Shown here piece by piece: positions 16,190-24,675 of a stretch of 64,000 nt of DNA. A model generated the notes under the pieces. The model did no database searches and had not been told where the DNA came from. It saw only the letters and a program-made list of their open reading frames with translations. The first letter of the stretch is position 1. Every line of letters begins with the position of its first letter. Position numbers and translations under genes: made by a program. The DNA is from Micromonospora coriariae (GTDB taxonomy: Bacteria > Actinomycetota > Actinomycetes > Mycobacteriales > Micromonosporaceae): the NCBI RefSeq assembly GCF_900091455.1, contig NZ_LT607412.1, positions 3,348,001-3,412,000 on the forward strand, given 5' to 3'.

Positions 16190-19100
16190 GTGAGTGAAAC
16201 AGGGCAACCCGGAGCCGCCACCCCGGGAGAGCACGGTGACGGAGCGGGTCAGCACGACGACCCGGGCCGCTCCGGCAGCGGGTGGGCGCCCCCGTCGGGC
16301 GGGTGGTCCCGGGCCGCGGAGCACGAGGATGCCCGGGAACAGACGGCGCGCTGGCAGCCCGAGGCCGCCTCCGGTTGGCGTACGTCCTCCACCCGGCACG
16401 GCGACCTGCCAGCACCCCTGGCCGGGCTGCCCGGCGCCACCGAGCCGCCCGCCCGGGTCAATGGCCACCACGCCAACGGCGTCCGCCACGCGGGTGCCGA
16501 GGCCAACGGCGTCCACCATCCGGGCGCCGAATCGCCGGCTGGTCGACCGGCGCCGGTGAGCGCTCCGCCTGGGTCGACCGCCGAGGACCGGCGCGACCCG
16601 GCCAGCGACCGCCTGGTGGTGCCCGCCCAGCGTCCGGCGCCGCCGCAGGAGCATGGGTCCGGCGAGCCGGACAGCGGCCCGGCCCGACACTCCACGGTCG
16701 ACCCCGCCGCCGGCCACAGCGCCCGCTGGGCCGACCCCGGCCTGCCCACCTCCGCGCCACCCGGCGTCCAGGTGCCACCCGTCGGCACCGCCGCCTCGGG
16801 CTTCGAGGTCCCGCCCGGCTTCCGCGCACCCACCGCCGAGCGGCCGTCCGCCGACGAACCGCCAGCCGCGCCGCGCGGCTGGCGCGACCCGCTCGCGCCG
16901 CAGGCATCGAGTGAGCCGGGGCGCACCCCCGACCGGGCCGCCGGGCACGCCGACGATGCCGAGTCGGGGCGCGCCGCCCAGGGCCCCGGGGCCGGGGACG
17001 CACCCCGGGCGGGGGAGTCGCCGGCCATCGAACCGGACTGGTCCGGGCCGAGCTGGAACCGCCCGAGCTGGGGCAGCGGCTGGGCACCGCCCTGGTCCCG
17101 ACAGGATGGCGAGCCTGCCTCCCGGTCGACCCCTGGCGATCCCGCGCCCGGCTGGGTCGCCGAGCCGAACGTGCCGTACGAGCCGGCACGCGTCGAGCCG
17201 ACCCGCCCGTACGAGCCGGTGCGCGCCGATCCGCCCCGCGGGCACGACGTCGCCCGGGATGAACCTGAGCAGGTGGCATCCCCGGAGCCCGCCTCGGCGG
17301 CGGGCACGGCTGTGCCGGCCGAGGGTCCCTCGTGGGCCGGTGGACGACCGGCGATGTTCCCCACCGGCACCCCGCCGGAGTCGTCCCAGGTCGAGCCGGC
17401 GGATCGCCCATCCTGGGCCGGCGGTCGTCCCGCCCCGACCAGCGGCCCACCGGCCGACCGGCCCTCCTGGGCCAGTTCCGCGCCGACCAGTGCCCCCCGC
17501 GTCGAGCCAGCCAGCGCCTCGCGGGCCGACCGGCCCTCCCCGGCCGGTGGATCGGACCCGGCGCCCACCAGCGCCCCGCCGGCACGTCCGTCCTGGGCGG
17601 GTTCGGCCCCGACCAGCGCTCCACCGGCCGTCCGGCCCTCCTGGGCCGGTGGACCGGAGCCGGCGCCGACGAGCGCTCCGCCGGCCGTCCGACCCTCCTG
17701 GGCCGGCGAACCGGCGCCCACCAGCGCATCCCCGGGCGACCGGCCGTCCTGGTCCGGCCCGCCGCCGACCGACCCGCCGCCGCCGCCCGAGGCCCCTCCG
17801 GCGCCGACCGGACCACCTCCGGCGCCGCCCGTCGCGCCCCCGGCACCGGCCGGGCCGGCGCTGGCGGCGGAGCGACCCTCCTGGACCGGCCGGTCTCCGG
17901 CCACTCCGGCGAGCGAGCCGCGGACCGATCGGGCCGACTGGTCCGAGGGACGCCTCCCCGCGGCCCCGGTCGAGCGCCCGTCCTGGCCGGCCAGTCGGTC
18001 GGCGAGCCCGCCCCGGGCCAACGACGCGGGGGAGCCGTCCGGCCCGGCCCGGCCCGAAACCCGATCGGCCGCGCCGTTCCGGCTCCGGCCGGAGACCCCC
18101 GAGCCGTCCCGCGCGGCTCCGGCGGCCACCGGCCCGTCACCCGCCGCTACCGCACCGACCCCGACCGGTTCCGTCCCGGCCCCCGCGACGAGCGGGTCCG
18201 GGCGCAGCGACCGGCCCTCAGCCGCGCCCGCCCCGACGAGCGCCCCTCCCTACGCGGCTCGCCGATCCGCGCCCGATCCCGCGTCGCCGGCCGACCCGGC
18301 GGACGGCGCTCGGCTGCCGGACCAGACGTCGGCGGTGCTGCCGCAGCGCGTCCCTGCGGAACCGGACGTGCCCGTCGTGCCGGAGCCGCCAGCCGTGGAG
18401 CCACCCGCCGAAACCCCGGAACTCGCCCGCATCGCCACCCACCTACGCCGTGACGACGAGCCCGCGCCCCTGCGCGAGCGCCCGGAGGGGTTCGACGTCA
18501 ACGCCATCCTGGACGCCGTCCGGGAGGTCGCCGGTGTGCGGGACGCCGCCCTGCGCCGTACCCCGGCGGGGGCGCACAGCCTCCGTCTCGACCTGGCCGA
18601 CGGCGCCGACCCGGCCGAGGTGAGCCGGCAGGTGGCACGGCTGCTCCAGGACCGGATGGGGCTGGCAGCCGCCCCGCAGAACCTGCCCGGCCTGCCCACC
18701 ACGCCGCCCCCGCCGGTCCGCCGCCGGGCGGCCGAGCCCCGGTCCGCCGAACCCCGGTCGGCCGAGCCCCGGTCCGCCGAGCCCCGGTCCGCCGAGCGGC
18801 GTGCTCCGGAGCCCCGGTCCGCCGAGCCGCGCGACGCCGGTGTGGAACCGCGTACCGGCGAGGTACGGGCCACCGGATCGGCTGCGGCCGGTCGAGGCGA
18901 GGCCACGCCAGCGGGCTCTGAACAGCAGGTGGGAGCGGACGGTTCGCGCCGCCGCCGGGCGAGCGCCCCGCACCGGGGTCGGGCCACCGTGGAGGAGCCG
19001 GGATCGGTCTCGGCCGCTCCCGCCGGTGCGGCAACCGGCAGTCCGGCGACGCTCGGCACGTCGTACTCCGGTGGTCAGGTGACCACCACGGAGTCCGCGC

Positions 19101-19534
19101 CGTCCCGGCCGCTGGACACCGGCGGCACGCCGGGGCCGCGGGTGGTGATCGACCACGTGCAGGTCAGCACCTTCGGTCTGGACGCCAACGTCGAGGTACG
19201 GCTGCTGGCCGGCGGTGAGAGCGCCGCCGGTCACGCCACCGGCCCGGCGGTGGACGGCTACGTCCTGCGGCTCTGCGCGGTGGCCGCGGCCGCCGCCGTG
19301 GACGAGTTGCTGCGCGGCGCGGAGAACGCCGAGCGGGGGCGCTGCTTCGTGGAGCACGCGGCGGTGGTGCCGTTCGGCAACTGCGAGGTGGCCACCGTGG
19401 TGGTGTTGCTGGTCTGCGAGGGCTGGGTCGAGCAGCTCGCCGGCTCGGCCCTGGTCGCCGGCGATCCGCGACAGGCGGTGGTCCGGGCGACGCTGGCAGC
19501 GGTGAACCGTCGGCTGGAGGCGCTGCTGTCCTGA
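16190..19534 (+). CDS. Giant Pro/Ala-rich disordered protein with two small C-terminal domains
   Basis: An 1114-residue product from the GTG with AAGGAG upstream. The longer in-frame start at 16109 lacks such a site. Residues 1-740 are low complexity: Pro, Ala, Ser, Gly, Arg and Trp, without signal peptide or membrane helix. About ten RPSW(A/S)G motifs joined by PAPTSAPPA linkers lie near 379-604. A folded segment follows (about 747-827, FDVNAILDAVREVAGVRDAALRR), then a tandem RSAEP repeat (about 848-881). The final 130 residues look compact (VVIDHVQVSTFGLDANVEVRL, then CAVAAAAAVDELL). I cannot assign a function. The organisation suggests a cytoplasmic scaffold or condensate-forming protein. 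It is divergent from a TetR gene. Confidence 0.85.
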   Translation: MSETGQPGAATPGEHGDGAGQHDDPGRSGSGWAPPSGGWSRAAEHEDAREQTARWQPEAASGWRTSSTRHGDLPAPLAGLPGATEPPARVNGHHANGVRHAGAEANGVHHPGAESPAGRPAPVSAPPGSTAEDRRDPASDRLVVPAQRPAPPQEHGSGEPDSGPARHSTVDPAAGHSARWADPGLPTSAPPGVQVPPVGTAASGFEVPPGFRAPTAERPSADEPPAAPRGWRDPLAPQASSEPGRTPDRAAGHADDAESGRAAQGPGAGDAPRAGESPAIEPDWSGPSWNRPSWGSGWAPPWSRQDGEPASRSTPGDPAPGWVAEPNVPYEPARVEPTRPYEPVRADPPRGHDVARDEPEQVASPEPASAAGTAVPAEGPSWAGGRPAMFPTGTPPESSQVEPADRPSWAGGRPAPTSGPPADRPSWASSAPTSAPRVEPASASRADRPSPAGGSDPAPTSAPPARPSWAGSAPTSAPPAVRPSWAGGPEPAPTSAPPAVRPSWAGEPAPTSASPGDRPSWSGPPPTDPPPPPEAPPAPTGPPPAPPVAPPAPAGPALAAERPSWTGRSPATPASEPRTDRADWSEGRLPAAPVERPSWPASRSASPPRANDAGEPSGPARPETRSAAPFRLRPETPEPSRAAPAATGPSPAATAPTPTGSVPAPATSGSGRSDRPSAAPAPTSAPPYAARRSAPDPASPADPADGARLPDQTSAVLPQRVPAEPDVPVVPEPPAVEPPAETPELARIATHLRRDDEPAPLRERPEGFDVNAILDAVREVAGVRDAALRRTPAGAHSLRLDLADGADPAEVSRQVARLLQDRMGLAAAPQNLPGLPTTPPPPVRRRAAEPRSAEPRSAEPRSAEPRSAERRAPEPRSAEPRDAGVEPRTGEVRATGSAAAGRGEATPAGSEQQVGADGSRRRRASAPHRGRATVEEPGSVSAAPAGAATGSPATLGTSYSGGQVTTTESAPSRPLDTGGTPGPRVVIDHVQVSTFGLDANVEVRLLAGGESAAGHATGPAVDGYVLRLCAVAAAAAVDELLRGAENAERGRCFVEHAAVVPFGNCEVATVVVLLVCEGWVEQLAGSALVAGDPRQAVVRATLAAVNRRLEALLS
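17326..18000 (+). repeat. In-frame imperfect repeats encoding RPSWAGG-type motifs
   Basis: About ten diverged units of roughly 45-90 bases, each encoding a Trp-centred RPSW(A/S)G motif plus a Pro/Ala/Thr/Ser linker. Reading frame is preserved across all units, so the repeats are selected at protein level. Confidence 0.7.
18731..18832 (+). repeat. 15-bp tandem repeat encoding RSAEP units
   Basis: Near-identical 15-bp units (GCCGAGCCCCGGTCC) repeated six to seven times inside the giant gene, encoding (RSAEP)n with one interrupted unit. Identity at third codon positions points to recent slippage. Confidence 0.75.
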
Positions 19535-19557
19535 GTGGTCCGGGGCAGACTGGAACG

Positions 19558-20532
19558 ATGAAGCCCGCCACTCTCTGGCCGGACCATCTCCTACCCGAGG
19601 GCCGGGTCCCACCGCCGTGGCCGGGTCGGGAGGTCCGCCTCGACGGCTCGGTCACGTACGTGCGGGAGACCCCCGCCACCGCCACTGGCGCGCAGCCGGC
19701 GTTGTACGTGCACGGCCTGGGCGGCTCGTCGCAGAACTGGACGGACCTGGCCGGCCTGCTCGCCGATCGCCTGGAGGGCCAGGCCATCGACCTGCCCGGC
19801 TTCGGCCGCAGCGAGCCGGGCCTCCGCTACACAGTGCCGGCCTTCGCCGATCTGGTCGTCCGCTGGATCGAGCACTCCGGTCGGGGTCCGGTGCACCTGT
19901 TCGGCAACTCGCTGGGCGGGGCGGTCGTGGTCCAGGTGGCCGGGCTGCGCCCCGACCTGGTCCGCACCCTCACCCTGATCTCTCCGGCGCTGCCGTTCCT
20001 GAATTTCCGCCGCTCGTTGCAGGGGCGGCTGCTGCCGGTGCTGGCCATACCCGGTGGGGAACGGTTGGTCGCCCGGCGACTCACCCAGCTCGCTCCGGAG
20101 GTGATGGCCGAGCAGGTGCTGGAGGCGTGCGTCGCCGACCTCAGCCGGATCTGCGCCCAGCGCCGGGCCGAGGCGTTGGAGGAGATCCGGGTGCGCTACG
20201 AGGCGGAGCACTACGCCGCCGCGTACGTCCGGACGTTCCGCGGGCTGGTCTCCAGCTTCCTGCGGGCGTACCTGCCGGGGTCGGGCTCGCTGTGGCGGCT
20301 CGCCCGGGCGGTGCGCGCGCCGACCCTGGTGGTGGGCGGTCGGCGGGACCGGCTCGTCGACGTGCGGGTCGCGCCGCAGACCGCCCGGGCCATCCCGGAC
20401 AGCCGGCTGCTGATGCTCGACGGCGTCGGCCACGTGGCGCAGCTGGAGGTGCCTCGGCTGGTCGCTCGGGCGGTGGTCGGCCTCCTCGCCGAAACGGAGG
20501 AGACCGCCACGCGGCCTGATCTGGCAGGCTGA
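19558..20532 (+). CDS. Alpha/beta-hydrolase fold protein
   Basis: A 324-residue alpha/beta hydrolase. It has the oxyanion loop YVHGLGGSSQNW (about 57-68), DLPGFGRSEPG, the nucleophile elbow GNSLGG (Ser near 122), the acid strand (LVVGGRRDRLVDVRVA, Asp near 266) and the catalytic His in LDGVGHVAQLE near 297. All three catalytic residues are therefore present. A 100-residue helical cap lies between the elbow and the acid. Esterase, haloperoxidase-like and meta-cleavage hydrolase activities are all possible. CAGACT six bases before the ATG suggests a leaderless start. Confidence 0.85.
   Translation: MKPATLWPDHLLPEGRVPPPWPGREVRLDGSVTYVRETPATATGAQPALYVHGLGGSSQNWTDLAGLLADRLEGQAIDLPGFGRSEPGLRYTVPAFADLVVRWIEHSGRGPVHLFGNSLGGAVVVQVAGLRPDLVRTLTLISPALPFLNFRRSLQGRLLPVLAIPGGERLVARRLTQLAPEVMAEQVLEACVADLSRICAQRRAEALEEIRVRYEAEHYAAAYVRTFRGLVSSFLRAYLPGSGSLWRLARAVRAPTLVVGGRRDRLVDVRVAPQTARAIPDSRLLMLDGVGHVAQLEVPRLVARAVVGLLAETEETATRPDLAG
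20525..20530 (+). promoter_or_regulatory. Leaderless-type -10 (CAGGCT) of the first DUF3152 gene
   Basis: CAGGCT lies seven bases before the ATG at 20538, inside the end of the hydrolase gene, within a 13-base string (ATCTGGCAGGCTG) repeated upstream of the second paralogue. Confidence 0.45.
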
Positions 20533-20537
20533 GCCGG

Positions 20538-21398
20538 ATGCGCACGTCCTCCCGCCGCCCCGGTCGCCGTCAGCGACGACTCGCACTGCTCGCCCAGCTG
20601 GTGGCGGTCCTGCTGGCCATCGGGGCGGTGGTGACGGTGATCGCCGAAGGGCCGGGCGGGCATCCTGGCGCCGACCGGCTGGCCGCGGACGAGATCACCG
20701 GGCCGCCACCACTGGTGGCCGCACCGTTGCCGCCGTCGGCCGACCCGTCGCCGTCCGGGTCGCCGGTCGCCCCGTCGAGTGCACCCCCGGTGCTGCGGCT
20801 GTCCGGGGCAGTGCCGACCGCCGGCACCGGTCGGTTCGGCTACGACGATCGCACCGGGCCGGTGCTGGGCCGCGCGGGTGAGTTGCGGCGCTACCGGGTG
20901 GCGGTCGAATCGGGCAGTGCTGAGGACCCGGTCGCGTTCGGGCAGGCGGTGCAGACGGCACTCGCCGGGCCGGGGAGCTGGGTCGACAGCGGCCGGCTGA
21001 GGTTGCAGCAGGTGCCGGGGGGTGCGGCCCGTGACTTCACCGTCTACCTGGCCACCGCTCGCACGGCGGGCCGGATGTGCGCTGACGGCGGTGTGGACAT
21101 CCGGGTCGGCGGCCGGCCGTACACCTCCTGCCGCGCGCCCGGCAAGGTGATCATCAACCTGGATCGGTGGCGGCTGTCCGTGCCGCACTACGTCGCGGCC
21201 CGCGTGCCGCTGGCGGTCTACCGGACGTACGTGGTCAACCACGAGGTGGGCCATCAGCTCGGGCACCGGCACGAGCGCTGCCCGGGCGCCGGTCGGCCGG
21301 CCCCGGTGATGATGCAGCAGACCCTCTTCCTGAACGGGTGCCGGGTCAATCCGTGGCCGTACCTCGAGGGTCGCCGCTACACCGGCCCGGCGCTCTGA
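20538..21398 (+). CDS. DUF3152 secreted zincin-like protein, copy 1
   Basis: A 286-residue protein with an N-terminal basic stretch and membrane helix (LLAQLVAVLLAIGAVVTVIA), a Pro/Ser linker, and a DUF3152 domain (YRVAVESGSAEDPVAFGQAV through to the end). The domain carries HEVGHQLGHRHERC near residue 237, an HExxH-plus-distal-His zincin signature, and four Cys that may pair outside the cell. It is probably an anchored extracellular metalloprotease; activity is unproven. It is followed by a second copy of the family. Confidence 0.85.
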   Translation: MRTSSRRPGRRQRRLALLAQLVAVLLAIGAVVTVIAEGPGGHPGADRLAADEITGPPPLVAAPLPPSADPSPSGSPVAPSSAPPVLRLSGAVPTAGTGRFGYDDRTGPVLGRAGELRRYRVAVESGSAEDPVAFGQAVQTALAGPGSWVDSGRLRLQQVPGGAARDFTVYLATARTAGRMCADGGVDIRVGGRPYTSCRAPGKVIINLDRWRLSVPHYVAARVPLAVYRTYVVNHEVGHQLGHRHERCPGAGRPAPVMMQQTLFLNGCRVNPWPYLEGRRYTGPAL

Positions 21399-21487
21399 CC
21401 GGCTGGTCCGACGCGGCCGAATGACCGCCGCCATCAGGCGTCTTGCGTCAATCGCCGCAAAGGGGGGGAAATGCCCGATTAATCTGG

Positions 21488-21493
21488 CAGGCT
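21488..21493 (+). promoter_or_regulatory. Leaderless-type -10 (CAGGCT) of the second DUF3152 gene
   Basis: CAGGCT is again seven bases before the ATG (21501), in the same ATCTGGCAGGCTG string as upstream of copy 1. Confidence 0.45.
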
Positions 21494-21500
21494 GGACGTC

Positions 21501-22337
21501 ATGACGTCGTCGTCCCCTTACGGCCCGCCTCGGCCGCCCGGGCCGTCCGGCCGCTCGGCGTACCGGGCTTCGGACGCGCGACCCGCGCTGGCCCGGATGC
21601 GCCGACGACGTCGTCGCAGCCTGCTTTTCGGCCTGCTCCTGCTCGCCGTGGCCGCCGCCGGAGTGACGTTGACCCGGGGCGGCGAACCGCCGGCCGAGGC
21701 GCCACCCGTCACCCACGGCCGGATGGGTCATGGCGGCGGGGTGGGTGCCCACCCGGCGCCAACCAGCTACCCGTCCGTCGGCGCGGGACGGTTCACGGCG
21801 GCCGACGGCGAGACCGCGGTGCGCGGCGAGGACGGGCCGCTGCGCCGTTACCGGGTCGCTGTCGAACGGGGCACCGGCCAGGACGCCGACGCCTTCGCCG
21901 CCACTGTGGACGAGGTGCTGGCCGACCCGCGCAGCTGGATCGCCTCCGGGGAACTGCGGGTGCAGCGGGTGGCCGACGCCGGTGCCGCCGACTTCACCAT
22001 CTACCTGGCCACCCCGGTCACGTCGGAGCGGATGTGCGCCGAGGGTGGGCTGACCACCGAGCGCTACACCTCCTGCCGGCTGCCCGGTCAGGTCATCATC
22101 AACCTGGCCCGCTGGCTGGAGGCGGTGCCCGATTACGGCGCCCCGCTGGAGACGTACCGGACCTACGTGATCAACCACGAGGTCGGCCACGAGTTCGGCG
22201 AGGAGCACGAGGCCTGTCCGGGCCACGGCGAGCCCGCGCCGGTGATGCAGCAGCAGACGTACGGCCTGGAGGGCTGCCTCGCCAACGCCTGGCCCTATCT
22301 CGACGGTCGTCGTTACGCGGGGGACATCGTCCCCTGA
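21501..22337 (+). CDS. DUF3152 secreted zincin-like protein, copy 2
   Basis: A 278-residue paralogue of the preceding gene. It has a cytoplasmic Pro-rich start, a membrane helix near residues 38-55 (SLLFGLLLLAVAAAGVTL), a His/Gly linker and the DUF3152 domain (LRRYRVAVERGTGQDADAFAA). The zinc-binding signature is HEVGHEFGEEHEAC, so both metal-binding helices keep HExxH and a downstream His. Identity to copy 1 is clear across the catalytic domain but absent in the N-terminal region. Tandem duplication is the simplest origin. Confidence 0.85.
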   Translation: MTSSSPYGPPRPPGPSGRSAYRASDARPALARMRRRRRRSLLFGLLLLAVAAAGVTLTRGGEPPAEAPPVTHGRMGHGGGVGAHPAPTSYPSVGAGRFTAADGETAVRGEDGPLRRYRVAVERGTGQDADAFAATVDEVLADPRSWIASGELRVQRVADAGAADFTIYLATPVTSERMCAEGGLTTERYTSCRLPGQVIINLARWLEAVPDYGAPLETYRTYVINHEVGHEFGEEHEACPGHGEPAPVMQQQTYGLEGCLANAWPYLDGRRYAGDIVP

Positions 22338-22460
22338 TCGACCCGGTCGTCGGTTATTCCCGGTCCCGCATCGCGGGCCACGTGTCCTCCCTCATGGCCG
22401 AGCAGGCCGCCGGCGAGCAACAATGGCGCGGTTCACACCGCCGATCCCGGGGAGTCCACC

Positions 22461-23642
22461 GTGTCGTTGCCCCCGCTCGTCGAGCCCGCCGCCGAGCTGA
22501 CAGTTGACGAGATCCGCCGCTACTCCCGCCACCTGATCATTCCGGACGTCGGCGTGACCGGGCAGAAGCGGTTGAAGAACGCCCGGGTGCTCTGTGTCGG
22601 CGCCGGTGGCCTCGGTTCGCCCGCCCTGCTGTACCTCGCCGCGGCCGGGGTCGGCACGCTCGGCATCATCGACTTCGACACCGTCGACGAGTCCAACCTC
22701 CAGCGCCAGGTCATCCACGGCGTCTCCGACGTCGGCCGGTCCAAGGCCGAGTCCGCCGCCGCGTCGATCCGCGAGATCAACCCGCTGGTCAACGTGGAGA
22801 TCCACAACACCGCGCTGGACCGGGACAACGTCCGCGAGATCTTCGCCCGGTACGACCTGATCGTCGACGGCACCGACAACTTCGCCACCCGGTACATGGT
22901 CAACGACGCGGCGGTGCTGCTCGGCAAGCCGTACGTCTGGGGCTCGATCTACCGCTTCGACGGCCAGGCGTCGGTGTTCTGGGCCGAGCACGGCCCCTGC
23001 TACCGGTGCCTCTACCCGGAGCCGCCGCCGCCCGGCATGGTTCCGTCCTGCGCCGAGGGTGGCGTGCTCGGTGTTCTCTGCGCGTCGATCGGCTCCATCC
23101 AGGTGAACGAGGCGATCAAGCTGCTCACCGGCATCGGTGAGCCGCTGGTCGGCCGGCTGATGGTCTACGACGCGCTGGAGATGGAATACCGCAAGATCAA
23201 GGTTCGCAAGGACCCGAACTGCGCGCTCTGCGGCGAGAACCCCACGGTCACCGACCTGCTGGAGGACTACGAGGACTTCTGCGGCGCGGTCTCCGAGGAG
23301 GCCCAGGAGGCGACTGTCGACTCGACCATCACCGCGCTGGAGCTCAAGGAGTGGCAGGACGCCGGCAAGGACATCTTCCTGGTCGACGTCCGGGAACCGG
23401 CCGAGTACGAGATCGTCCGGATCCCCGGCGCCACCCTGATCCCCAAGGGCGACATCATCTCCGGTGAGGCGCTGGCCCAGCTCCCGCAGGACCGGCAGAT
23501 CGTGCTGCACTGCAAGTCCGGCGTCCGCTCGGCGGAGGCGCTCGCCGCGCTCAAGGCGGCCGGGTTCCGCGACGCCGTGCACGTGCAGGGCGGCGTGCTC
23601 TCCTGGATCAAGCAGATCGACCCCGCGCTGCCCGCGTACTGA
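22461..23642 (+). CDS. moeZ: Adenylyltransferase/sulfurtransferase MoeZ
   Basis: A 393-residue two-domain enzyme. The N-terminal ThiF/MoeB domain has GAGGLGSPALLYLAAAGVG near 48-66, the nucleotide-binding DFDTVDESNLQRQ, DGTDNFATRY, and two CxxC pairs for zinc (CYRC, CALC). The C-terminal rhodanese domain, from about residue 285, contains LVDVREPAEY and an active-site loop LHCKSGVRS with Cys near 351. MoeZ activates sulfur-carrier proteins by adenylation and transfers sulfur for molybdopterin, thio-amino acid and siderophore pathways. The GTG start follows GGGGAG. No carrier-protein gene adjoins it. Confidence 0.93.
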   Translation: MSLPPLVEPAAELTVDEIRRYSRHLIIPDVGVTGQKRLKNARVLCVGAGGLGSPALLYLAAAGVGTLGIIDFDTVDESNLQRQVIHGVSDVGRSKAESAAASIREINPLVNVEIHNTALDRDNVREIFARYDLIVDGTDNFATRYMVNDAAVLLGKPYVWGSIYRFDGQASVFWAEHGPCYRCLYPEPPPPGMVPSCAEGGVLGVLCASIGSIQVNEAIKLLTGIGEPLVGRLMVYDALEMEYRKIKVRKDPNCALCGENPTVTDLLEDYEDFCGAVSEEAQEATVDSTITALELKEWQDAGKDIFLVDVREPAEYEIVRIPGATLIPKGDIISGEALAQLPQDRQIVLHCKSGVRSAEALAALKAAGFRDAVHVQGGVLSWIKQIDPALPAY

Positions 23643-23649
23643 CCGGCCG

Positions 23650-23680
23650 GGCCGGGGCGGCCGACACCGCCGCCCCGGCC
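23650..23680 (+). terminator. Terminator hairpin after moeZ
   Basis: A perfect 11-bp stem: GGCCGGGGCGG (23650-23660) with CCGCCCCGGCC (23670-23680) and a nine-base loop, starting eight bases after the stop. Confidence 0.7.
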
Positions 23681-23818
23681 TCCGCGCAGCGCGACCGGCC
23701 CCGTGGGCCGGGATGCGCCGGCGAACCGACACTGGCGGCTCCAAGCGGCCCTGGGTCCGCAGCGACGCAGCCATCCCCGGCTGGCCGATTCCCCGAGGCG
23801 GTGTCGCGTCTGCGCAGG

Positions 23819-23824
23819 TAGCGT
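23819..23824 (+). promoter_or_regulatory. Leaderless-type -10 element TAGCGT
   Basis: TAGCGT is seven bases before GTG 23832 and decides that start against longer in-frame candidates near 23703. Confidence 0.5.
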
Positions 23825-23831
23825 CTCCGCC

Positions 23832-24665
23832 GTGGTCGACTTGGATGCCGCGATCGGGTTCGTCGTGGCGCACGGGGACGCGGTGGAGCGTGCCCGCCTC
23901 TCCTGGCTGCGCAACGGCACACCGGTGCCCGCCGAGCTGCTGGAGACGGCCGAGGTCGGCCAGGCACCCGACGGCGGCTGGCCGGCGACCTGGGGCGGCG
24001 AGATCGCCTCCATCGACGCCACCTGCTTCCGGCTCGCCGAGCTGGACGACCTGGGCGCGCTCGGTCGTCCCGCCGCCCGCCGGGCACTGGACTGGCTCGC
24101 CTCACGCCAGCAGGCCGACGGCGGGTGGGACGAGGACCCGACGCTGGCCGGTTCGGCTCCGGAGTGGGCCCGCCCCGGCGACCCGGAGGCAGGGCTGTTC
24201 CTCACCGCCAACGCCGGCTTCTGGCTCACCGTGGCCGGCCTGGACGCCCGTGCCGCGGGTCCGCTCGATCACCGGGTCGGAGGGGCGTACGCGGGGGTGG
24301 TGCAGGCGGCCGCACACTCGCTCGCCGTGCGGCTGCGTCCGGACGGGAGCTGGCCGTCCTTCCTCGCCGCCGGCTGGCTGAGCGCGGCCGTGCTGCACCG
24401 GCAGGACATGTTCCAGGAGTCCGCGCGGATCCAGGTGGTGCTCGCCGAGCGGATGCCCACGATGTCCCCGGGGGACGTGGCCTGGCTGGCGGCCACGCTG
24501 CGCCGGGTCGGCATCGATCCGCAGGACTGGATCATGGTCCGGGCCCTGCGCCGCCTGGCCGAGACCCAGCGCAGCGACGGCGGCTGGGAGAGCGACGACG
24601 GGCACCAGTTCGACGTGCACTCCACGTTGTCCGCCATCCGGGCCTGCCGGCCGGCGATCGGCTGA
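23832..24665 (+). CDS. Prenyltransferase/terpene-cyclase-like repeat protein
   Basis: A 277-residue protein with squalene-cyclase/prenyltransferase alpha-toroid repeats. QAPDGGWPATW, QQADGGWDED and QRSDGGWESD are QW-type motifs, spaced along the chain with intervening helices. The catalytic DxDD of squalene-hopene cyclases is not seen, and at this length it is about one toroid, so it is more likely a binding or inactive relative than a full cyclase. It stands between moeZ and the convergent proA, ten bases from the latter. Confidence 0.7.
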   Translation: MVDLDAAIGFVVAHGDAVERARLSWLRNGTPVPAELLETAEVGQAPDGGWPATWGGEIASIDATCFRLAELDDLGALGRPAARRALDWLASRQQADGGWDEDPTLAGSAPEWARPGDPEAGLFLTANAGFWLTVAGLDARAAGPLDHRVGGAYAGVVQAAAHSLAVRLRPDGSWPSFLAAGWLSAAVLHRQDMFQESARIQVVLAERMPTMSPGDVAWLAATLRRVGIDPQDWIMVRALRRLAETQRSDGGWESDDGHQFDVHSTLSAIRACRPAIG

Positions 24666-24675
24666 GGCTCCGGCC

